From: Tannockella sp964369175
GTDB taxonomy: Bacteria; Bacillota_I; Bacilli_A; Erysipelotrichales; Coprobacillaceae
DNA: 12,269 nt
Direction of reading: 5' to 3'
Assembly (NCBI GenBank): GCA_964369175.1
Contig: CAYJEM010000061.1
Coordinates: forward strand, 1 to 12,269
The translations under genes were made by a program, and so were the position numbers. Positions 7,483 to 12,269 of the stretch are shown in pieces. Each line of letters opens with the position of its first letter. Within the stretch, counting starts at the first letter, position 1. The notes beneath the pieces are model-generated. The model saw nothing but the letters and a program-made list of their open reading frames with translations, made no database searches and had not been told where the DNA came from.

Positions 7483-8259
7483 ATGACAACTTTAAAATAT
7501 TATTCAAACAAAACAGCAATTATTAATCCAGAAGATTCTGTTACTAAAATAGATAACTTTCCTAAAGTGGGGGTTACATGTTTTTCTAGTGAGTTACTAG
7601 AAAGTGTTCTACAAAACTACAAAAAAGAAATTATTTCAAAAATTGATACCGCTAATGGTAGTTATCCTATTTACAAGATTAATTACAAAGGAATAGATAT
7701 TGCAGTCTTTGTATCTAGGGTAGGAGCGCCAGCATGTGTTGGTGGTTTTGAAGAAGTTATTGCTATGGGACTTGAAAAGTTGATTATGTTTGGTACTTGT
7801 GGTGTACTTGATAGTTCAATAGGTGATCTTGCAATCATTATACCTTCATTTGCAATTCGTGATGAAGGCACAAGTTATCACTACCATGAAGCTAGTGATG
7901 AAATTAGTGTGAATGAAAAATATACTGATAAGTTCATTAATCTTCTTGAAGAACATAATTACTCGTATACACAAGGTAAAACCTGGACAACAGATGCATT
8001 CTATAGAGAGACTGCCAACTTGATGGCTTTAAGAAAGCAACAAGGTGCTGTTTGTGTAGAAATGGAGTGTTCTGCAATGAGTGCTGTAGCCAAATTTAGA
8101 AATATTGATTTCTTTGAGTTTTTCTACGCTGCTGATAACTTAGATAGTGCAAAATGGGATGCTAGGAGTCTAGAGTGTTCTACTAAGCTAGATGATAAAG
8201 AAAAAATTGTAGTATTAGCATTTGAACTTGCAACTAGAATAGCATCATCAAATAGGTAA
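7483..8259 (+). CDS. Nucleoside phosphorylase (PNP/UDP family, uridine phosphorylase-like)
   Basis: A 258-residue member of the PNP/UDP phosphorylase family, cytosolic enzymes that split a nucleoside with phosphate into free base and (deoxy)ribose 1-phosphate. Visible landmarks are SRVGAPACVGG (78-88), the core FGTCG (103-107), WTTDAFYRET (168-177), the ribose-binding VEMEC (192-196) with SAMSAVA after it, and Asp218 (in AADN) at the position of the catalytic Asp. The length fits a full-length protein. GGAGG (7473-7477) precedes the ATG at 7483 by 5 bases; the ATG at 7471 overlaps that site and has none of its own. Purine versus uridine preference cannot be settled by eye; the overall pattern leans to the uridine phosphorylase branch. 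An isolated operator-controlled promoter suggests substrate-responsive salvage. Confidence 0.9.
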   Translation: MTTLKYYSNKTAIINPEDSVTKIDNFPKVGVTCFSSELLESVLQNYKKEIISKIDTANGSYPIYKINYKGIDIAVFVSRVGAPACVGGFEEVIAMGLEKLIMFGTCGVLDSSIGDLAIIIPSFAIRDEGTSYHYHEASDEISVNEKYTDKFINLLEEHNYSYTQGKTWTTDAFYRETANLMALRKQQGAVCVEMECSAMSAVAKFRNIDFFEFFYAADNLDSAKWDARSLECSTKLDDKEKIVVLAFELATRIASSNR

Positions 8260-8282
8260 ATTTATTTATAAAATCACCTATA

Positions 8283-8376
8283 TTAAGGTAGTTATAAATA
8301 TATATACGAGATTTTCAAATATCGTATTCTTTTTGGTGACACTTAGATAGGCAATTGTATAAATACTATACCTTAA
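8283..8376. repeat. 8-bp inverted repeat around the phosphorylase terminator
   Basis: TTAAGGTA (8283-8290) and TACCTTAA (8369-8376) are perfect inverted arms with 78 bp between, enclosing the terminator at 8304-8335. This may be chance in AT-rich DNA. Confidence 0.3.
8304..8335 (+). terminator. Probable terminator after the phosphorylase gene
   Basis: ATACGA (8304-8309) pairs with TCGTAT (8322-8327). Past a G/A mismatch, inner AT/TTT pairs extend the stem, and TCTTTTT follows. It lies about 45 bases after the stop codon. Confidence 0.6.
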
Positions 8377-8431
8377 CTGATTTCTACATAAGAACGGGAC
8401 TTATACTTATATAACATAAGCAGTAGAAAGT

Positions 8432-8508
8432 GAGGTTAATATGTTATTTTAAAGCATACCAACTATAATATCTATTTTAATCTAAGGTCGATTTTTCATC
8501 GTTCTTTT
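8432..8508 (+). other. Possible orphan unit: ribosome site, three-codon ORF and weak terminator
   Basis: GAGG (8432-8435) stands 5 bases before ATG TTA TTT TAA (8441-8452), a three-residue frame. It is followed at 8486-8508 by a hairpin (GGTCGAT with ATCGTTC, one mismatch and one wobble pair) and TTTTCTTT. This could be the scar of a deleted gene, a leader peptide or a small RNA. The rest of 8336-8551 holds no supported gene. Confidence 0.3.
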
Positions 8509-8551
8509 CTTTATACACGATATTATCATAATTTTAATAATGAATTGTATA

Positions 8552-8560
8552 TGTTATACT
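8552..8560 (+). promoter_or_regulatory. Extended -10 promoter of the 181-residue hypothetical gene
   Basis: TGTTATACT is an extended -10 element (TGn plus TATACT at 8555-8560). No good -35 box is visible 17 bp upstream (only TTTTAA), which extended -10 promoters tolerate. It lies 56 bases before the ATG at 8617. Confidence 0.45.
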
Positions 8561-8616
8561 AATTTACGAGAAGTACAATCACACGATTTATAATACGTAT
8601 AAAATTGGAGGTTTTT

Positions 8617-9162
8617 ATGAACGACATAAAACAAAATATTGAGACAGGGTTTTCTAATATAGGAGAGTTACGCTATAACAAGATGTCAGTATACCATAGT
8701 GAAGTATTAAAACAAGGTAAAGTCGGGTTATTTAATAAAGGTATGCTAAAAAAAATTGTAGCAAGTATTGAAGAAGGAAATGCATCATATATAAAAATAA
8801 ATATCGGTGAATCATTTCATACTAGTATGCTCAGTTCTAATGATGGTTATGATACTTACGTTTATTATAGAATGAAAACAGAAGATGATAATTTCATTAA
8901 TAAAGGTGTGCAAGTTATTGATAAATTCAATCCAGAGGATGGAAGCTATGCATATTTATTACAGTTTAAAATAAAAAAAACGGTATATTATATAATTGTT
9001 GAATCAGTTAACCAAGAATATCTGCTTGATAATGCAAAAAGGCTAATGTCTATTGATACCAATAGTACTAATACATGCGTGATTCCAGAACTTCGAGAAA
9101 AATCTTTAATTGATAAAGGCATTGATGCATTGGTAAATAAGTTTTTTAAAAATAAGGATTAA
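8617..9162 (+). CDS. Hypothetical protein, 181 residues, no recognised family
   Basis: I do not recognise this protein. The start is ATG 8617 with GGAGG (8607-8611) 5 bases upstream; the in-frame TTG at 8605 would overlap the ribosome site. It has no signal peptide or membrane helix, so it is probably cytosolic. The middle (about 57-130) alternates hydrophobic and polar residues with many Tyr (TYVYYRMK at 80-87, YAYLLQFKIK at 111-120, TVYYIIVES at 122-130), suggesting an antiparallel beta-sheet. The C-terminus (about 163-180) is a Lys-rich amphipathic helix (IDKGIDALVNKFF), possibly for peripheral membrane contact. The single Cys is at 154. It has its own extended -10 promoter, and I saw no clear terminator after it. 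The following gene is a lipoprotein with its own promoter. Base composition and ribosome site look native. Confidence 0.8.
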   Translation: MNDIKQNIETGFSNIGELRYNKMSVYHSEVLKQGKVGLFNKGMLKKIVASIEEGNASYIKINIGESFHTSMLSSNDGYDTYVYYRMKTEDDNFINKGVQVIDKFNPEDGSYAYLLQFKIKKTVYYIIVESVNQEYLLDNAKRLMSIDTNSTNTCVIPELREKSLIDKGIDALVNKFFKNKD

Positions 9163-9221
9163 ATAATTTCTTTTTTAGTGAAATATATTGCATTAGTTTC
9201 TAGAATTTTCAAATACACTTA

Positions 9222-9264
9222 TTGACATTTTACAACTTCAATGTTACATATATCATGTTACATA
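9222..9264 (+). promoter_or_regulatory. Lipoprotein promoter with two 10-bp direct repeats
   Basis: A perfect -35 TTGACA (9222-9227), a 17-bp spacer and the -10 box TACATA (9245-9250), which has TG at 9242-9243 (extended -10). The sequence ATGTTACATA occurs twice, at 9241-9250 over the -10 box and at 9255-9264 just downstream, 14 bp apart. The pair looks like a direct-repeat operator. Confidence 0.65.
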
Positions 9265-9294
9265 GTAATAAAACAATAGAAAGGAGAATTTATT

Positions 9295-9765
9295 ATGAAA
9301 AAATTTGCAGCATTATGTGTTGCCTTAGCATTAACAGTTTCTTTATCAGGGTGTGAAGATGATACCTCAGCTGATTACGAGAGTAATCCCACAACTAGTG
9401 ATGAAACAACTGACACTCCTGAAATTCAATCAGGATATGGATATGATGATTTATCAGCATTTGTTGAATATGGCATTTTAGGAGCATCTGGAGATAAAAT
9501 GTTACTTATAGGATACAATAGTAATGCCCAAGCATTCTATTTAGAAGTAGATACAGAAACAAATGAAGCTACAGCATATGCTGGATCATTGGTTATGACT
9601 CCAGAGGGTGATGCTACAATCACAGATATGACTACGAATAATACGGTAACTTATGTCGTTACAGATAGTACTATATTTACTGCTGATGGAGTAGAATACG
9701 ATGCGATGTCTATAGACAAGCAAGGAACATTAGATAAATTAGCATCAATTTTTGGTATCAACTAA
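9295..9765 (+). CDS. Small acidic lipoprotein, 156 residues, function unknown
   Basis: A secreted lipid-anchored protein. AAGGAG lies 8 bases before the ATG. Residues 1-19 are a type II signal peptide (MKKF, hydrophobic stretch) and the lipobox LSGC puts the lipidated Cys at 20, so the mature protein sits on the outer face of the membrane. Residues 21-47 are a Thr/Ser/Asp/Glu-rich flexible linker. The globular part (about 48-156) is acidic, poor in Lys and Arg, and mostly predicted beta-strand (MLLIGY, AFYLEVDTE, TVTYVVT), ending in a short helix (DKLASIFGIN). There is no Cys after the lipobox. No substrate-binding family is recognisable. It is a single-gene unit with a strong promoter and terminator, and its direct-repeat operator implies regulated expression. 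Confidence 0.85.
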   Translation: MKKFAALCVALALTVSLSGCEDDTSADYESNPTTSDETTDTPEIQSGYGYDDLSAFVEYGILGASGDKMLLIGYNSNAQAFYLEVDTETNEATAYAGSLVMTPEGDATITDMTTNNTVTYVVTDSTIFTADGVEYDAMSIDKQGTLDKLASIFGIN

Positions 9766-9790
9766 GATCGATAATTCATCGATCTTTTTT
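9764..9790 (+). terminator. Rho-independent terminator of the lipoprotein gene
   Basis: AAGATCGAT (9764-9772) and ATCGATCTT (9778-9786) form a perfect 9-bp stem with loop AATTC, ending in TTTTTT (9785-9790). It overlaps the stop codon TAA at 9763-9765. Confidence 0.9.
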
Positions 9791-9854
9791 ATATCTCCTT
9801 CAAATCTATTAGGTGGTAAGCGTCAAATAAAAAGGCTCTAGTATATCCCAATAA

Positions 9855-9877
9855 TGAACTGAACCCCATTTATTAGA
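9855..9877 (+). mobile_element. Possible IS3-family (IS150-like) end remnant
   Basis: The stretch beginning TGAACTGAACCCC (9855) and running to TTAGA (9877) resembles IS150-type terminal repeats (TGTACTGACCCC...), from memory. No transposase frame, partner end or target duplication was found, so at most this is a decayed fragment. The rest of 9791-9930 holds nothing I can identify. Confidence 0.25.
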
Positions 9878-9931
9878 GGTGTTGAATTAAGCTAAGCGAA
9901 AGGATTGATTCCTACTCTTGATACAGTGACT

Positions 9932-9970
9932 TAATGAGTTAGTATGATATCTAACTTATTGTTTATTTTC
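9932..9970 (+). terminator. Orphan terminator-like hairpin
   Basis: AATGAGTTAG (9933-9942) pairs with CTAACTTATT (9951-9960) over 10 bp with one G-T wobble and an 8-base loop, followed by GTTTATTTTC. No gene lies directly upstream, so it may end a lost gene or a small RNA. Confidence 0.4.
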
Positions 9971-10133
9971 ATATGTGGGAATATGTACATTAACTAATTT
10001 TTTTCTATATCATCAATATGTGCAGTATTTGTCGTATTTTATTAACTGTCAATAATATAATTAGAATTACAATTTTGAATTTGGCAGGAAATCGACATGT
10101 TTTAGCGAACATTTACAATATTTTACTATATAT

Positions 10134-10169
10134 TTATTCCGTACCTTATTCCGTACTTTATTCCGTGCT
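10134..10169. repeat. 12-bp tandem repeat, three copies
   Basis: Units TTATTCCGTACC (10134-10145), TTATTCCGTACT (10146-10157) and TTATTCCGTGCT (10158-10169) are contiguous, differing at one or two bases. They lie in a stretch (9971-10404) with no supported gene. They could be binding sites for a protein or a simple slippage repeat. The surrounding 71-codon frame has no ribosome site. Confidence 0.8.
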
Positions 10170-10404
10170 TTTTATTTTATGGAACAAAATAGTATCCCCC
10201 CTCTCTCTTATAACCAATACAATTAATCAATAATTTCTCTTTTAATTTTCTAATTGCATTATCAACACTCAACACTATAAGATTATTTTTCTTAAGATAA
10301 AGGAATTTGTCAAGCAGGAGATAATTTTAATTATTTGTATTATCATTTGTATTTTTATATCATATTTAATGAACATCTATAGACAACATTACACCATATA
10401 ATGA

Positions 10405-11373
10405 AAACTTTGTAATGATAAGCAAACGTATGTATTTCTAGATGAAATACAGAACTGTGTAAATTTTGAAAAAGCAGTTGATAGCCTATTCATTAAAGAC
10501 AATACTGATATTTATATTACTGGATCGAATGCCTATATGCTATCTGGCGAACTTGCAACACTTCTTTCAGGAAGATACATAACGATTGATATGTTACCTT
10601 TATCATTTAGTGAGTATATGACATTTCAAGATAGCACTCGTTCATCGAGAGAACATTTTGCAGATTATATGCGTTTTGGTTCTTTCCCATATTTAGCAAA
10701 TATATCAAAGAATGTAAATATGATAAATTCTTATATTGAAGGTATTTATAGTACTATTTTAATAAGAGATGTTTCAAAACGTGAAGGTATAAGTGATATT
10801 TCTTTACTAGAAAACATTGTAAAAGCAGTTGCTTCATCAAATGGAAGTCCTATTTCAACTAAGAAAATAAGTGATACTATAAACTCTGCTGGTAGAAGGA
10901 CATCAGTTAATTCTGTCGACAATTATTTAAAAGCTCTTTGTGATGCTTATATATTCTATAAAGTTGATCGATTTGACATCAAAGGTAGACAACATTTGAA
11001 AACTTTGGGAAAGTATTATATCGTTGATACTGGTATTCGTAATCTTATCTCTTCTTCAAGTTCATCTGACATAGGACATTTGATTGAAAATATTGTTTAC
11101 TTTGAACTAAAAAGACGCAAGTTTCAAGTAAGCATTGGTAAAGTAGCTGAAAAAGAAGTTAATTTTGTTGCTAAAAGTGAAGAAGGTCTTTTATATGTAC
11201 AAGTTTCTGCCAGTGTACTTAATGAACACACACTAAAGAGCGAACTTGCCCCGCTAGAAGCCATAAGTGACCATTACCCAAAACTACTATTAACCTTAGA
11301 CGAAGTACCTAAAGGTGCTAACTTTAACGGTATTCGCTATATAAACTTAATTGATTGGTTATTAAATAAGTAG
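10405..11373 (+). pseudogene. DUF4143-family AAA+ ATPase, N-terminus destroyed
   Basis: A remnant of the ATPase family with an N-terminal AAA+ domain and C-terminal DUF4143 (PD-(D/E)XK-like) domain, normally about 400 residues. The frame is open from 10405 and matches from NDKQTYVFLDEIQ (Walker B, 10435-10452) through ITGSN (10516-10530), LLSGRYITIDMLPLSF, the helical middle and GHLIENIVYFELKRR to the natural C-terminus LIDWLLNK. The Walker A half is missing: TAA and TGA stand in frame at 10399-10404. Farther upstream, 10302-10325 in another frame reads GICQAGDN, which looks like a decayed GxxxxGKS. The first in-frame ATG (10537) lies inside the ATPase domain without a ribosome site, so 10537-11373 is unlikely to be a true gene. 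The usual E(I/V)DF in the nuclease-like domain is EVNF, a further loss. The terminator-like sequence after it (11375-11395) is also broken. Confidence 0.75.
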
Positions 11374-11503
11374 ACACCGATAATATATTTCATTAACTGT
11401 CAGTCTTCCTATGAGTTTGGAATGCTTTGGTTTTCTAAATACTGTTATTGATAATTAATATCTAAATTGACAAAATAAATCTAGGTAAAAAAAGTGAAAA
11501 CAT

Positions 11504-11532
11504 TTGCGACATACCTCGTATTTTTTTATAAA
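11504..11532 (+). promoter_or_regulatory. Candidate promoter of the flavoprotein gene
   Basis: TTGCGA (11504-11509), a 17-bp spacer and TATAAA (11527-11532) form a reasonable promoter about 58 bases before the ATG at 11590. A perfect TTGACA at 11467-11472 has no -10 box at the right distance. Confidence 0.5.
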
Positions 11533-11589
11533 TGAAATTAGAGATATGATAATTACTTCATTAAATTTACCTAATAAAATGGGGTCACT

Positions 11590-12042
11590 ATGTTTGGACA
11601 AAAGTGCAAAGAATTATTTGACGGAATACAAGATCACAATATTATGTGTTTAGCAACTTCAAAAAACAACATTGTTACTGCACGTTCTATGAGTGTAATT
11701 GTATTTGAACAAAAATTTTATTTTCAAACAGATATTAATTTAAATAAGTATGAGCAGATAAAGGATAATCCAAATGTTGCACTATCGGATAAAAATATTC
11801 AAATAGAAGGTATTTGTAACGAAATAGGTCATCCATTAACAAAAAAGAATTCCTTTTTTGCAAATTTATTTGAAAAGAATTTTAGTGGTTCTTTTGATGC
11901 ATATTCTTCTTTGAAAGACGAAAGATTATTTGAAGTAATACCAACTAAAATTACTGTTTGGGGTTATGATGATGGTAATGCATATCAAGAATTTTATGAT
12001 TTTGCAAATACATCATACCAAAAAAAATACTATCTGATATAA
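11590..12042 (+). CDS. Pyridoxamine 5'-phosphate oxidase-family (FMN-binding split barrel) protein
   Basis: A 150-residue protein of the pyridoxamine 5'-phosphate oxidase-like split-barrel superfamily, small flavin-binding dimers. The N-terminal half carries the typical pattern: IMCLATSKNN (18-27), TARSMSVIVFEQKFYFQTD (30-48), the helix LNKYEQIKDNPNVAL (51-65) and the strand IQIEG (70-74). The C-terminal half is a helical stretch (83-110) and the last strands (LFEVIPTKITVWGY, 113-126). The length is typical of the short, non-PdxH members, so a general FMN- or F420-type reductase or flavin-binding role is likelier than true PNP oxidase. The ribosome site is weak (GGGGT at 11581-11585). It is a single-gene unit with its own promoter and terminator, upstream of a TetR-type regulator that reads the same way. 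Confidence 0.85.
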   Translation: MFGQKCKELFDGIQDHNIMCLATSKNNIVTARSMSVIVFEQKFYFQTDINLNKYEQIKDNPNVALSDKNIQIEGICNEIGHPLTKKNSFFANLFEKNFSGSFDAYSSLKDERLFEVIPTKITVWGYDDGNAYQEFYDFANTSYQKKYYLI

Positions 12043-12080
12043 ATGTTATGAGTATAACATGATTGTCTAACTAAATCGTT

Positions 12081-12105
12081 GACCGATTACTAATCGGTCT
12101 TTTTT
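12081..12105 (+). terminator. Rho-independent terminator of the flavoprotein gene
   Basis: GACCGATT (12081-12088) and AATCGGTC (12092-12099) form a perfect 8-bp stem with loop ACT, followed by TTTTTT (12100-12105). Confidence 0.9.
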
Positions 12106-12187
12106 GTACATTTTTGACAGGTTTTCTGACAAATTGTTGTGAAATATGATGAAACACATGAAATCAAAATTAAAAAAATAAAAATTC

Positions 12188-12241
12188 TTGATAAACATAC
12201 CACCAGTATGATATTATATTTACATACCAACGGTATGGAGG
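12188..12241 (+). promoter_or_regulatory. TetR-gene promoter with two matching 15-bp operators
   Basis: The -35 TTGATA (12188-12193) and -10 TATTAT (12212-12217) are 18 bp apart. Operator 1, CATACCACCAGTATG (12196-12210), fills the spacer. Operator 2, CATACCAACGGTATG (12223-12237), lies at the transcript start and its last G begins the ribosome site GGAGG (12237-12241). The centres are 27 bp apart. The arrangement fits autorepression by the encoded TetR-type protein. Confidence 0.8.
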
Positions 12242-12248
12242 TGAAAGT

Positions 12249-12269
12249 ATGGCTCGAAATAAATATCCA
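12249..12269 (+). CDS. Start of a probable TetR-family regulator, cut by the window end
   Basis: Only seven codons (MARNKYP) are present. The ATG at 12249 has GGAGG 7 bases upstream. MARNKYP is a common beginning of small TetR regulators in Bacillota, and the paired palindromic operators in the promoter support a self-regulating repressor. The family call rests on this short start and the operators only. Confidence 0.6.

Noticed and set aside
10018..10233. A 71-codon open frame on the + strand spanning the 12-bp repeats
   Set aside because: No ribosome site before its ATG, Ile/Leu/Tyr composition typical of translated AT-rich noncoding DNA, and its only pattern (YSVP/YSVL) is the tandem repeat.
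11467..11472. Perfect TTGACA as a -35 box for the flavoprotein gene
   Set aside because: There is no acceptable -10 box 15-19 bp downstream; TTGCGA with TATAAA at 11504-11532 is a better pair.
1..12269. CRISPR array, tRNA, rRNA or intact transposase
   Set aside because: No regularly spaced direct repeats with unique spacers, no cloverleaf or rRNA-like sequence, and no transposase-like protein frame was seen.

Overview
The window is AT-rich DNA, about 30% G+C by eye. Strong AGGAGG-type ribosome sites, TTGACA/TATAAT-type promoters, short hairpin-plus-T terminators and a sortase-type cell-surface protein point to a low-G+C Bacillota with a Gram-positive wall and the standard genetic code (Trp is TGG; no in-frame TGA in intact genes). 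An Erysipelotrichia-like or clostridial host fits best, but this is inference from gene style.

Layout. (1) 1-4680: a leftward gene for a 1470-residue secreted surface protein built of MucBP-like, InlB B-repeat-like and MBG-like modules, ending in a variant sorting signal (SPGTG), a membrane helix and a lysine tail. (2) 4685-5272: a leftward 6-pyruvoyl-tetrahydropterin-synthase-like enzyme that lacks the usual catalytic Cys and carries a C-terminal zinc ribbon, with its own terminator. (3) 5537-6587: a rightward HxlR regulator and a VOC/glyoxalase-fold protein. Three GTAC sites spaced exactly 10 bp overlap the -35 box of the VOC promoter. (4) 6588-8335: a MazG-like nucleotide pyrophosphohydrolase and a nucleoside phosphorylase, each probably its own unit. 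The phosphorylase promoter has a perfect 24-bp palindrome filling its -35/-10 spacer. (5) 8336-9790: a possible tiny orphan unit, an unrecognised 181-residue cytosolic protein and a small acidic lipoprotein. (6) 9791-11400: a gene-poor, decaying stretch with a possible IS3-like end, a 3 x 12-bp tandem repeat and the remnant of a DUF4143-family ATPase whose N-terminus is destroyed. (7) 11504-12105: a pyridoxamine 5'-phosphate oxidase-fold flavoprotein. (8) 12188-12269: a TetR-like regulator cut off by the window end, preceded by two matching 15-bp operators.

The genes do not form one pathway. They are mostly single-gene units with their own promoter and terminator, several under a nearby or self-encoded repressor. 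The clearest functional unit is HxlR plus VOC, likely a response to reactive electrophiles. MazG plus phosphorylase suggests nucleotide clean-up and salvage. I found no CRISPR array, tRNA, rRNA or intact transposase. The most unusual items are the pterin-enzyme variant and the tightly placed operators; I see no convincing new multi-gene system.
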